Source of the DNA: Microbacterium testaceum
GTDB lineage: Bacteria > Actinomycetota > Actinomycetes > Actinomycetales > Microbacteriaceae
NCBI RefSeq assembly: GCF_001476655.1
Contig: NZ_LDRT01000008.1
Location: 1 to 45,179, forward strand
Reading direction: 5' to 3'
DNA length: 45,179 nt
Under the pieces are notes generated by a model. It was not told the origin of the DNA. It searched no databases and saw nothing but the letters and a program-made list of their open reading frames with translations. The position numbers and the translations under genes are program-made. This document shows, one piece after another, positions 32,694-40,580 of the stretch (position 1 is the stretch's first letter; each line of letters starts with the position of its first letter).

Positions 32694-33098
32694 ATGCGCT
32701 TCGTCGTCCGCGTCGCCGTCAACGCCTTCGCCATCTGGATCGTCACACTGCTTCCCGCTCTGCAGGTGCAGCTGATCCCCTTCGCACCCGGGGAGTGGCT
32801 GCAGGTTGCCCTCACCCTGCTGTTGGTGGGGCTCATCTTCGCCCTCGTCAACACGATCGTCGGGACGGTCGTCAAAGTGGTGGCGATCCCGCTGTACATC
32901 CTCACGCTCGGACTCATCTCGCTCGTCATCAACGGCTTCCTCCTGTGGCTGACCGCCGTGATCACGTCGAACTGGGACTGGGGCCTGCGCACCGGGGAGT
33001 TCTGGCTCACGGTCGTGGCGGCGCTGCTGATCGGCATCATCAACGCCGTGCTCGGCGGCATCCTGCGCCCTCGTCGAGACGAGCGTTCACGCCGCTGA
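32694..33098 (+). CDS. Phage_holin_4_2-like small membrane protein
   Basis: A 134-residue protein with four hydrophobic segments (about 6-26, 33-55, 60-80, 103-123) and the layout of the 'phage holin family' (YvlD-like, Phage_holin_4_2): VNAFAIWIVTLLPALQV, LALVNTIVGTVVKVVAIPLYILTLGLISLVINGFLL spread over segments 2 and 3, and INAVLGGILRP. The name reflects sequence family; no phage gene is near, and such proteins are common chromosomal membrane proteins of unknown function. ATG 32694 follows GGGAG. It is divergent from hisC. Confidence 0.85.
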   Translation: MRFVVRVAVNAFAIWIVTLLPALQVQLIPFAPGEWLQVALTLLLVGLIFALVNTIVGTVVKVVAIPLYILTLGLISLVINGFLLWLTAVITSNWDWGLRTGEFWLTVVAALLIGIINAVLGGILRPRRDERSRR

Positions 33099-33125
33099 TG
33101 CGGTGAGACCGCCTCGCACCACCGA

Positions 33126-33189
33126 GGTCCCCGAGGCCGTCGAAGGGACCGGGACCCGAATCCACCCGGATGCTTCGACGGGCTCCGCC
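33126..33189. repeat. Two degenerate copies of the GAGCCCGTCGAAG element
   Basis: GGTCCC (33126-33131) and GGGACC (33145-33150) enclose GAGGCCGTCGAA. At 33172-33189 lies GCTTCGACGGGCTCCGCC, the same core in the opposite orientation. Both resemble the hisC terminator loop at 31488-31520. They occupy the 147-base gap between the holin-like and phosphatase genes. Likely remnants of a small palindromic repeat. Confidence 0.6.
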
Positions 33190-33245
33190 TCCTGCGCCGG
33201 GAATCGAGGCGTGCGGTCGCGCCTCGTCCCCGCCATGATGGAGGG

Positions 33246-33752
33246 ATGACCGCGAGTGCCGACGCGCCCTTCCGCGTCGTGTTCGTGTGCAGCGGCAACA
33301 TCTGCCGCTCCCCCATGGCCGATGTGGTCTTCCGCCATCTCGCCGATGCCTCCGGGCTCGGAGCGCATGTCGCGTCGTCGTCCGCCGGTACCGGCGACTG
33401 GCACGTGGGCGAGCGCGCCGACCACCGCACGCTCGAAGCTCTCGAACGCCTCGGCTACGACGGGTCCGCGCATCGCGCCCGGCAGTTCCAGTACGCCGAT
33501 TTCGAGCGCAACGACCTCGTGGTCGCCCTCGACCGAAGCCATGAGCGCGTCCTGCGCGGCTGGGCACGCGACGACGATGCGGCCGACAAGATCACCCTGC
33601 TGCAGTCGTTCGTCCCGGATGCCGATACCCTCGACGTCCCCGATCCGTACTACGCGGGCCCCCCGATGTTCGACGAGGTGCTCGGTATGATCGAACGCGC
33701 CAGCCGCGCCCTGTTCCGGCAGCTCGAGCCCGCCATCCGTTCCGCGGGCTGA
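33246..33752 (+). CDS. Low-molecular-weight protein tyrosine phosphatase
   Basis: A 168-residue LMW-PTP. The active-site loop CSGNICRS has nucleophile Cys15 and Arg21 (C-x5-R-S). The general acid Asp lies in DVPDPYY near residue 131. Length is typical. It hydrolyses phosphotyrosine and may control exopolysaccharide kinases or other targets; no tyrosine kinase is beside it. ATG 33246 follows GGAGGG closely. purB follows after 27 bases on the same strand. Confidence 0.94.
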   Translation: MTASADAPFRVVFVCSGNICRSPMADVVFRHLADASGLGAHVASSSAGTGDWHVGERADHRTLEALERLGYDGSAHRARQFQYADFERNDLVVALDRSHERVLRGWARDDDAADKITLLQSFVPDADTLDVPDPYYAGPPMFDEVLGMIERASRALFRQLEPAIRSAG

Positions 33753-33779
33753 CCCTTTCGCGCGACCCCCGGGAGACCC

Positions 33780-35159
33780 GTGTCCTCTCTGCCTCCGCAG
33801 CCCCTCAGCCCCCTCGACGGTCGGTACTTCGCCACCGTGTCCGAGATCGGCGACTACCTGTCGGAGGCGGGCCTGAACCGCGCCCGCGTCGAGGTCGAGG
33901 TCGAGTGGCTGCTCGCCCTCACCGACCGCTCGCTCTTCGGCACCTCGCCGGTCTCCGACGCCGACCGCGCGAAGCTCCGCGCGCTCTACGAGGAGTTCGG
34001 CGCCGACGAGATCGCGTGGCTCAAGGAGAAAGAGGCGGTCACCCGCCACGACGTCAAGGCCGTCGAGTACCTCGTGCGCGACCGCCTCGACACCCTCGGG
34101 CTCACGGGGCTCGCCGAGCTCACGCACTTCGCGTGCACCAGCGAAGACATCAACTCCACCGCCTACGCCCTCACCGTGCAGCGCGCGGTCGAGCGCGTGT
34201 GGCTGCCGAAGCTGCGCGCGGTCACGGCCGCTCTCGCCGAGCTCGCCGTGCAGCACCGCGACGCCGCGATGCTCTCGCGCACGCACGGCCAGCCCGCCAC
34301 GCCCACGACGATGGGCAAAGAGATCGGCGTCTTCGCGTGGCGCCTGGAGCGCGTCATCCGTCAGCTGGATGCCGGGGAGTACCTCGCGAAGTTCTCCGGC
34401 GCGACCGGCACCTGGTCGGCGCACGTCGCCGCCGAGCCCGACGTCGACTGGCCGTCGCTGACGCGGGAGTTCATCGAGTCGCTGGGCCTGGGCTTCAACC
34501 CGGTCACCACGCAGATCGAGTCGCACGACTGGCAGGTCGAGCTCTACGACCGCGCGCGTCACGCGGGCGGCATCCTGCACAACCTCGCGACCGACATCTG
34601 GACCTACATCTCGCTCGGCTACTTCACGCAGATCCCCGTCGCCGGCGCCACGGGCTCCTCGACGATGCCGCACAAGATCAACCCGATCCGCTTCGAGAAC
34701 GCCGAGGCGAACCTCGAGATCGCTGGCGGGCTGTTCTCGACCCTGGCGTCCACCCTCGTCACCAGCCGCCTGCAGCGCGATCTGACCGACTCGACGACGC
34801 AGCGCAACATCGGCGTCGCGTTCGGGCACTCCCTGCTCGCTCTCGACAACCTGCAGCGCGGCCTGACCGAGATCTCGCTCGCCGAGGACGTGCTGCTCGC
34901 CGACCTCGACGTGAACTGGGAAGTGCTCGCCGAAGCGATCCAGACCGTCGTGCGCGCCGAGATCGCCGCCGGCCGCTCGCAGATCACCGACCCCTACGCC
35001 CTGCTGAAGGACCTGACGCGCGGACGCCGCGTCGGCGGGCCCGAGCTGGCGGAGTTCGTGCGCGGCCTCGACATCGGGGATGCCGCGAAGGAGCGCCTGC
35101 TCGCCCTGACGCCCGCCGCCTACGCGGGCCTGGCGTCGCGGGTGGTCGACGCGCTGTAA
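33780..35159 (+). CDS. purB: Adenylosuccinate lyase
   Basis: A 459-residue fumarase/aspartase-superfamily lyase that cleaves SAICAR to AICAR and adenylosuccinate to AMP in purine synthesis. PLDGRYFATV at the N-terminus, TSEDINSTAYA, SRTHGQPATPTTMGKE and the signature GSSTMPHKINPIRFENAE are all present. The first His of the catalytic pair is in RTHGQP, and the flexible signature loop carries the catalytic Ser. Length and order match the E. coli-type enzyme. The start is GTG 33780 with GGGAG upstream. It ends ahead of a large stem-loop (35180-35248). Confidence 0.96.
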   Translation: MSSLPPQPLSPLDGRYFATVSEIGDYLSEAGLNRARVEVEVEWLLALTDRSLFGTSPVSDADRAKLRALYEEFGADEIAWLKEKEAVTRHDVKAVEYLVRDRLDTLGLTGLAELTHFACTSEDINSTAYALTVQRAVERVWLPKLRAVTAALAELAVQHRDAAMLSRTHGQPATPTTMGKEIGVFAWRLERVIRQLDAGEYLAKFSGATGTWSAHVAAEPDVDWPSLTREFIESLGLGFNPVTTQIESHDWQVELYDRARHAGGILHNLATDIWTYISLGYFTQIPVAGATGSSTMPHKINPIRFENAEANLEIAGGLFSTLASTLVTSRLQRDLTDSTTQRNIGVAFGHSLLALDNLQRGLTEISLAEDVLLADLDVNWEVLAEAIQTVVRAEIAAGRSQITDPYALLKDLTRGRRVGGPELAEFVRGLDIGDAAKERLLALTPAAYAGLASRVVDAL

Positions 35160-35179
35160 AGCGCCGCGACGTGCCGCCG

Positions 35180-35248
35180 GGCGGAGTCGAACGGCGGACA
35201 CACCGGGCCGCGGCACCGGGACGCGGCGTGTCCGCCGTGCACTCCGCC
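35180..35248. terminator. Long two-part stem-loop between purB and the DUF916-like gene
   Basis: An outer 8-bp stem (35180-35187 with 35241-35248, GGCGGAGT) and an inner 10-bp stem (35192-35201 with 35228-35237, CGGCGGACAC) are separated by a small internal loop. They enclose 26 GC-rich bases. Both genes end toward it, so it can stop transcription from either side. Size and symmetry also suit a dispersed palindromic element. Confidence 0.75.
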
Positions 35249-35314
35249 TGAGGGGACCTCTGCGAGCGGGCGGCCGGTTCATCCACACCCGGGTGGCCGG
35301 CACCCCTCGGAGGA

Positions 35315-36388
35315 CTACGAGAGCGGCCCCGCCGACACGGTGGGAACGGCCTCCTTCTCTGCGAGCGAACGCGCCACGGCTTTGGCGACGCGGGCGTCCT
35401 CGGCATCCTGTCGACGACGACGACGGTCGCGCAGCCAGCGGGGACCGAAGACAGCCGCAGCGACGATGAGCAGCAGAACGACGAGGAGCGGCCACGGCAC
35501 GGCCCAGCCCGTCGCCGAGGCGACGACCGGGTCGAGATCCGTGGTCGATCCCGAGGCATCGGTCACCGTGGGCGTCGCCGTCACCGAGGCCCACACCATC
35601 CCCATCGCGGCGACGGCCGGAACGCGCACGTCCCGCTGCCAGGACTCTCCCGGGAGCAGGACCGGGGCCGCGTCACCGGGAATCGCGTCGACCTCGCCCC
35701 AGCCGAAGGGGCCCGCGACGGCATCGGCGTCGGTCGCGGTGAGCGAGACGTTACCGGCGTTGTGGAGGCGATAGTGCACGGTGGCGTCCCCGAAGAGGAA
35801 CGGCACGGCGCCTCCGTCCCAGTCGACGCGGAGATCGTCGACCGCGAGGGCCGGGGCCAGGTCGCCGCCCACGCGAATACCGGCACGGATACCGAGACGG
35901 CGGTCGACGTTGACGTTCGCCGTCTGATCGGCCACGGTGAGCGAGGTCACGACGCCACCGGCGTAGTCGCCGGGGGTGGCATCGGCGGGGATGTCGATCG
36001 TGAAGGGCACCTCGACGGTCTGCCCGCCGGGCACCGACACGTGATGCTGCGGAACGACGATCCACTTGCCCACGCCCACCGGTTCCTCGGCGGCGAGACG
36101 AAGATCGACGGCCCCCGTCGAGGTGGTGTACCCGTCGGCGGCGTAGACGTCGAGCTCGACGGCCTCGGTGCCGCGGTTCGCGATGACGAGGCCGTCGTCG
36201 AGGTGGGCCCCGGGGTTCAGCGCGTAGGAGAAGTTCGTGCGATCGGCACCGAGCTCGTTCGACGCCGTGCGCACGGTCCAGGTGACGTCGTCGGTCGCGG
36301 CAGAGGCCGCGGGGGTGCCGCCGAACAGAACGCCCGCGATCACGAGCGGAGCGAGGGCCGCGGCGAGCAGAGGGGGGAAACGGTTCAT
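35315..36388 (-). CDS. WxL-interacting (DUF916-like) membrane protein
   Basis: A 357-residue protein with a signal peptide (about 1-31, ending AASA), an exported beta-rich region, a membrane helix at about 295-316 and a basic cytoplasmic tail (RDRRRRRQDAEDA). The exported part starts WTVRTASNELGADRTNFSYAL and continues with NPGAHLDDGLVIANRG, VPFTIDIPADATPGDYAGGVV and RLGIRAGIRVGG, the order seen in DUF916/DUF3324 proteins that accompany WxL surface proteins. Its job is inferred to be binding the WxL-like phosphatase encoded just upstream and holding it at the cell surface. A terminator-like hairpin lies in the 59-base gap between them. It has a GAAGGA ribosome-binding site. Confidence 0.8.
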   Translation of the reverse strand: MNRFPPLLAAALAPLVIAGVLFGGTPAASAATDDVTWTVRTASNELGADRTNFSYALNPGAHLDDGLVIANRGTEAVELDVYAADGYTTSTGAVDLRLAAEEPVGVGKWIVVPQHHVSVPGGQTVEVPFTIDIPADATPGDYAGGVVTSLTVADQTANVNVDRRLGIRAGIRVGGDLAPALAVDDLRVDWDGGAVPFLFGDATVHYRLHNAGNVSLTATDADAVAGPFGWGEVDAIPGDAAPVLLPGESWQRDVRVPAVAAMGMVWASVTATPTVTDASGSTTDLDPVVASATGWAVPWPLLVVLLLIVAAAVFGPRWLRDRRRRRQDAEDARVAKAVARSLAEKEAVPTVSAGPLS

Positions 36389-36406
36389 GAGGGATCCTTC
36401 GGAAGA

Positions 36407-36436
36407 GGCCGGCGGGGAGCGAACTCCCCGCCGGCC
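36407..36436 (-). terminator. Strong hairpin between phosphatase and DUF916-like genes
   Basis: A 13-bp perfect GC stem (36407-36419 with 36424-36436) with a CGAA tetraloop begins 11 bases after the phosphatase stop. No T-run follows on the minus strand; the next bases contain the ribosome-binding site for the downstream gene. It probably lets only part of the transcripts continue, or protects the 3' end of the upstream message. Confidence 0.75.
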
Positions 36437-36447
36437 CGGTTCGCTGG

Positions 36448-38439
36448 TCAGCCGGCCAGCGCGGTGAGGGTTAGGGTCGCGCGGTAGCTTCCCTTGTCGA
36501 TCGAGTTGGGGATCTTCAGGTCGAGGTCCGCGCCCACGACGCCCGCGCCACGGTCGTGACCCATGGCCGCGGAGCTGAGGACCCGCGAGGTGGACAGGCC
36601 GTCGCCGCCGTCGTAACCGGAGCCGACTGCCGCACCCGCGGACGCACCCGCGCCCGCCGTGACGACCTTCGGCGTCCAGCCGAGGTACTTGCCCTCGAAG
36701 GTCTTGGTGCCGTCGGTGAAGGTGCCCACCGACGCCGAGACCGACCAGGCCGCCTTGCTGCGACGGGTGTCGGTCACGGCGATCGGGTTGATCTGACCTG
36801 TCGCCTCGAAGTACTGGAGGTTCTTCTCCTCGGCGGTGCCGAGGTCGACCAGACCGTTGTGGCCGTTGATCGTCCAGCCGAACTCGCCCGGCGCACCCGA
36901 GGGCACGTCGACCTGGATGTCCTGTCCGTCACCGTGGTTGGGGTGGATGGTCACCTCGTCCTGGATCGACCCGACGGCCTCGGCCGGCTGCGTGCCGTTC
37001 TGCGGGCCGCACCACAGCACGCGGTTCAGCTCGACGGCGGCGTTCGGGGCCGAGCAGTCGCCGGAACGGATGTTCTGGACGACGAGCTGGTCCTTCTGCA
37101 CCTGGACCTTGACGTAGGTGCGGACGTGCTCCTGGTTCTCGACGGAGTTGTACCAGTAGTTGTTCGGGTTCAGCGGGTCGGCGCCGTTTCCCGCACCGCT
37201 CGTGCCGCTGTTGTCCGGCGCGGTGATGTCGTAGTACTTGGATCCGGATGCCGAGTTCGCGGTGACGTACACGACGCCGCCGGGGCCCTCGAAGACCTCG
37301 TCCTGGCCCGGCTTCTCGCCGGCGTTCGCCTTCGCGCCGTTCTTGATCTCGTACGAGCGCGAGTAGCTGTGGTCGTGACCCTGGAGGACCAGGTCGACGC
37401 CGAGCTTCGAGAACGCGGTCGGGAAGTCGACACGGCGGACCTTGTTGTCGGCGTCCTTCGCGTGATCGGCCGGCGAGTAGATCGCGTGGTGGTACACGAG
37501 CACCGTGTACTTCGCCTCGGCGCCGTGCTTGTTCACGACGTCGGTGACATAGGCCACGTGAGCGTCGTCGCCGCCGCCGCCCTGCGAGGTGGCGTAGCTG
37601 TTGCTGTTGAGGTCGATGAACAGCGTGTCCTTGTAGATGAACCAGTAGTCACCGCCCGACTCGGTCCCGGTGCTCGCGGCACCCTTGCGGTAGTACGCGC
37701 CCGAGCGGTCGGTGTTCGGGGTGTACAGGTGCTGCTCGTAGGCCTTGCCGCCCACGTCGTGGTTGCCGATCGTGGCGACCCAGGGGTACTGGCGCAGCTC
37801 GTCGGGAGCGAGGAAGGCGCTCCACTGGTCTTCCTTGTTCGCGGAGTCGACCTGGTCGCCGCCCGAGACGAGCAGTTCGGCGTTCGGGTTGGCGCTGAGG
37901 GCGACCTTCGTGGTGTCCTGCCACCCCGCCTGGTCCTTCGCGACGTCACCGGACGAACCGATCTGCGGGTCCCCGAAGAAGAGGAAGTCGTAGTCGCCCT
38001 CGAACGACTGCGTCTTGAACGCGTAGGTCGGCGACCAGTTGCCGTCGGATCCCACGCGGTACGAGTACCCCGTGCTCTCCGCGAGGCCCGTGATCGTGGC
38101 GTGGCGGTTGTACCCGCCGCTCGTGGCGATGTTGGCGGTCCCGGATGCCGAGAACGTCGTGGCCGACGCGGGGAACTCGCCGTTCACGAGCGTCGAGGTC
38201 GGGGCGACCTGCACCGACTGCGCGGTGTCGGCCGAGGAGTACCAGGTGACGATGCGCTGTGCTTCGTCGGCTCCGACGCCGAGGATGACGCCGGAGAGGG
38301 TCGCCGGGGAGTCGGCCTGCGCGGCCGATGCCACCGCTGTGCCCGAGAGCACGAGCGAGACGCCGACGACGGCCGTTGCGATCCACGTGGCGCGCGGACG
38401 CGTGCGCGTCCCGTGCGACGTCGATGCGAAAGGGAGCAT
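36448..38439 (-). CDS. Secreted purple-acid-type metallophosphatase with C-terminal WxL-like domain
   Basis: A 663-residue secreted protein with a signal peptide (about 1-40). A purple-acid-phosphatase N-terminal Fn3-like domain (about 45-140) is followed by a calcineurin-type metal-dependent phosphoesterase (about 145-440). The metal-ligand motifs are all present: FFGDPQIG, SGGDQVD, IGNHD, VYHHAIYS and LQGHDHSYSR. The C-terminal 170 residues look like a WxL domain: PSGAPGEFGWTI, IAVTDTRRSKAAWSVSASVG, YLGWTPKV, and a last strand KGSYRATLTLTAL. That domain binds peptidoglycan and its DUF916 partner in Firmicutes, and such a partner is encoded next. I chose ATG 38439 for the signal peptide; a longer open frame upstream crosses another gene and is not coding. 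Confidence 0.85.
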   Translation of the reverse strand: MLPFASTSHGTRTRPRATWIATAVVGVSLVLSGTAVASAAQADSPATLSGVILGVGADEAQRIVTWYSSADTAQSVQVAPTSTLVNGEFPASATTFSASGTANIATSGGYNRHATITGLAESTGYSYRVGSDGNWSPTYAFKTQSFEGDYDFLFFGDPQIGSSGDVAKDQAGWQDTTKVALSANPNAELLVSGGDQVDSANKEDQWSAFLAPDELRQYPWVATIGNHDVGGKAYEQHLYTPNTDRSGAYYRKGAASTGTESGGDYWFIYKDTLFIDLNSNSYATSQGGGGDDAHVAYVTDVVNKHGAEAKYTVLVYHHAIYSPADHAKDADNKVRRVDFPTAFSKLGVDLVLQGHDHSYSRSYEIKNGAKANAGEKPGQDEVFEGPGGVVYVTANSASGSKYYDITAPDNSGTSGAGNGADPLNPNNYWYNSVENQEHVRTYVKVQVQKDQLVVQNIRSGDCSAPNAAVELNRVLWCGPQNGTQPAEAVGSIQDEVTIHPNHGDGQDIQVDVPSGAPGEFGWTINGHNGLVDLGTAEEKNLQYFEATGQINPIAVTDTRRSKAAWSVSASVGTFTDGTKTFEGKYLGWTPKVVTAGAGASAGAAVGSGYDGGDGLSTSRVLSSAAMGHDRGAGVVGADLDLKIPNSIDKGSYRATLTLTALAG

Positions 38440-38457
38440 GACTGTCCATTTCTCTAG

Positions 38458-38489
38458 GTGGGGGAACCCGCGATGGCGGGCTCCCCCAC
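38458..38489 (-). terminator. Two-tier hairpin in front of the phosphatase gene
   Basis: GTGGGGGA (38458-38465) pairs with 38482-38489. After one mismatch CCCGC (38467-38471) pairs with 38476-38480 around a 4-base loop. It is 70 bases after the HupE stop and 19 bases before the phosphatase ATG on the minus strand. It can end the hupE-type transcript or act as an attenuator in the phosphatase leader. Confidence 0.7.
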
Positions 38490-38558
38490 GCTCCGCCCGC
38501 GCGGTGACCATCGGATGAATGCTTGACTCAGTGCACCTATCGAATCGCTCAACGCTCG

Positions 38559-39773
38559 TCACTCGATGCCCAGGACGCGCTGGACGAACCACACGAGTCC
38601 GGCCACCGTGACGACGACCGCGAGCAGACCGCTCGCCCACATCCCGATGCGGGGGTAATGGCGTCGCAGCAGGACGAGCAGCGGGAAGGCGACGACGATG
38701 ATGCCGATCTGCACCGCCTCGATGCCGACGTTGAACACCAGCAGCGACCAGAGCAGCGTCCACGACCACGGCTCGTCGATGCCCAGCGCCGAGGCGAAGC
38801 CCAGCCCGTGCACGAGTCCGAAGAGGAAGACGACCCCCACCCGCAGCCATCCCGCTCGATCGAGGCGGAGGAACCCGTGGGCGTGCGACAGGTCTTGATC
38901 GACCTTGCCGCCGCGCCACAACCGCCAGAGGTACCAGGCGCCGACGACGGCGATAGAGAGCGCGATCGTGGGCTCGACGAGCTCGGGAGGGGCCGCGACG
39001 ACCCCGGTCGCCGCGAGGATGAACGTCACCGAGTGGGCGAGCGTGAACGTCGTGGCGGCGATCACGACCTCGCGCAACCGCCTGGAGCCGACGATCAGCG
39101 CGAGCAGGAACAGGATGTGGTCGATCCCGGTCAGCAGGTGCTCTGCGCCGAGGCGGAAGAACTCCCAGAAGCGTTCGAGCGGCGACTGCGCCGTCGTGAA
39201 CGACGGGTGCTCGGCATCCAGGACCGTGCTCCCCTCGTGCAGGTCGAGGGCGTAGGTGAGGATCGTCTTGGTGTCGGTGACGAAGCCCTCGCTGTCGGGG
39301 AAGAGCGTGGAGACGACCTCGTGCCCGTTCTCGGACGGCGGGCAGGCGTCGTCCAGCTCGAGCACGGCGTAGGGCACGCCGTCCTGCGTCGTCATGGCGA
39401 TGTCGTCCGCGAGCGTGGGGGCGCACGCCTGTCCCCCGGCGTCGATGCGGAAGCGCTCGGTCACGTACGACGACACGGCGGGACGGTGCGCCTGGAGGAC
39501 GGCGATCTGCTGGTCGCTGTCCCCGGCGGTGAAGGCATCCATGCCGGCGCGGTACAGCGGGTCGTCTTTCGCCGCGTCCGCCGCTGAGACGACGAAGAGG
39601 TCGTACTCGACCTGCAGCTTCGTGTGCACGACGCCCGGACCGCCGCTGGACAGGTCGGCGTAGACCACCGAGAGGATGCCGTGCGCCGACGCCGGCGTCG
39701 CCGAGGCGAGGAGCGCGACCAGACCGACGAGGAAGAGAAGGGCGCGCGCCGCGCGCCGGACCACTGAAGACAT
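38559..39773 (-). CDS. HupE/UreJ_2-type membrane protein with exported N-terminal domain
   Basis: A 404-residue protein. The signal peptide ends ATPASA, so the mature protein would begin with His (HGILSV). An exported domain of about 170 residues follows, with two Cys (ACAP, DACPP). The C-terminal half (about 215-400) has seven or so membrane helices with the HupE/UreJ_2 motifs LLTGIDHILFLLAL, FTLAHSVTF and LFGLVHGLGFASAL, whose His and Asp lie within the helices. Relatives are linked to nickel or copper handling, but no transport has been shown for this type that I can name. ATG 39773 follows GGAAAGG. It lies upstream of the WxL-type phosphatase on the same strand. Confidence 0.85.
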   Translation of the reverse strand: MSSVVRRAARALLFLVGLVALLASATPASAHGILSVVYADLSSGGPGVVHTKLQVEYDLFVVSAADAAKDDPLYRAGMDAFTAGDSDQQIAVLQAHRPAVSSYVTERFRIDAGGQACAPTLADDIAMTTQDGVPYAVLELDDACPPSENGHEVVSTLFPDSEGFVTDTKTILTYALDLHEGSTVLDAEHPSFTTAQSPLERFWEFFRLGAEHLLTGIDHILFLLALIVGSRRLREVVIAATTFTLAHSVTFILAATGVVAAPPELVEPTIALSIAVVGAWYLWRLWRGGKVDQDLSHAHGFLRLDRAGWLRVGVVFLFGLVHGLGFASALGIDEPWSWTLLWSLLVFNVGIEAVQIGIIVVAFPLLVLLRRHYPRIGMWASGLLAVVVTVAGLVWFVQRVLGIE

Positions 39774-39907
39774 GAACACCTTTCCGCCACGAGGGTGCTC
39801 CGCGGTGCTGAACGGCGGGACGCGGCGGAGAGAACGGAAACGAAACGTGCGCCCGCCGTTCTCCCGCGCGCCACCCGCATCGCTCACGGCGAGCGCACAG
39901 TGAGACG

Positions 39908-40561
39908 GTGAGGCGCATGATGACCGCGGTGGCGACGATCGTCGCCCTGACCCTGCTGACCGGGTGTTCCACGGAGCCCGGATGGAGCGAGATGCGGCCG
40001 GAGCCTTCGCCTATCGGTTCACCCGGTGCGGGCTTCTTCCCCGCCACGCCTCCCGCGCCCGAGTCGACTCACACCCCGTCGCCCGGATCGTGGGACGGAG
40101 TGGGCGCGCCCGAGGGCTACCGTGTCGTCCTGCTCACCGTCGGCGACGACGCGCCGACCGCCGTGCTCGTCCGGGCGGTGCAGGAATGGGCGACCGAGAC
40201 CCGGGCCGACCTGGAGGTCGTGCACGCCGACGCCGACATGATCGACGGCATCGTCGCCGCCATGAACATGAATCCCGACCTGATCATCAGCGCCGGCGAC
40301 GCCCTGGTCGACCCGCTCGCCACGGTGACCGCGAGCCATCTCGATCGGCAGTTCCTCGTCGTCGGTGCGGAGCTGGCCGAGCCGACCGAGAACGTGACGG
40401 CGGCCGACTGGACGGGAGCCGCCTACCGTGGCGAGGGCCTCGGCACGGCATCCGCGTACGACCCCGCCTCCTTCACGCCCGAACGCGCGGCTGCGGCCGT
40501 GCGCGCGGGCGTCGCCTCGGTGCTCACGGGGCAACGGGGAATCGTGCTCTGGATGCAGTGA
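39908..40561 (+). CDS. BMP-like lipoprotein
   Basis: A 217-residue predicted lipoprotein: MRRMM head, hydrophobic stretch and lipobox LLTGC (Cys19). A Pro/Ser-rich linker (about 25-65) follows, then a Rossmann-like domain (RVVLLTVGDD, DLEVVHADADM, NPDLIISAGDALVDP, FLVVGAEL) similar to the first lobe of basic membrane protein / Med-type binding proteins. It is short for a two-lobe binding protein, so it may hold only one lobe. The GTG at 39908 keeps two Arg in the signal; ATG 39917 has the better ribosome-binding site and is possible. The ligand is unknown. It is divergent from the hupE-type gene and converges on the LPXTG gene. Confidence 0.7.
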   Translation: MRRMMTAVATIVALTLLTGCSTEPGWSEMRPEPSPIGSPGAGFFPATPPAPESTHTPSPGSWDGVGAPEGYRVVLLTVGDDAPTAVLVRAVQEWATETRADLEVVHADADMIDGIVAAMNMNPDLIISAGDALVDPLATVTASHLDRQFLVVGAELAEPTENVTAADWTGAAYRGEGLGTASAYDPASFTPERAAAAVRAGVASVLTGQRGIVLWMQ

Positions 40562-40580
40562 CACGGCGGGCCGACGACGG

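Noticed and set aside
32694..33098. Prophage signal from the holin-like protein
   Set aside because: The family name is historical; no integrase, capsid, lysis or attachment site accompanies it.
38440..40047. Upstream extension of the phosphatase reading frame to 40047
   Set aside because: It overlaps the HupE-type gene, would bury the signal peptide at 38439, and reads as Arg-rich noise.
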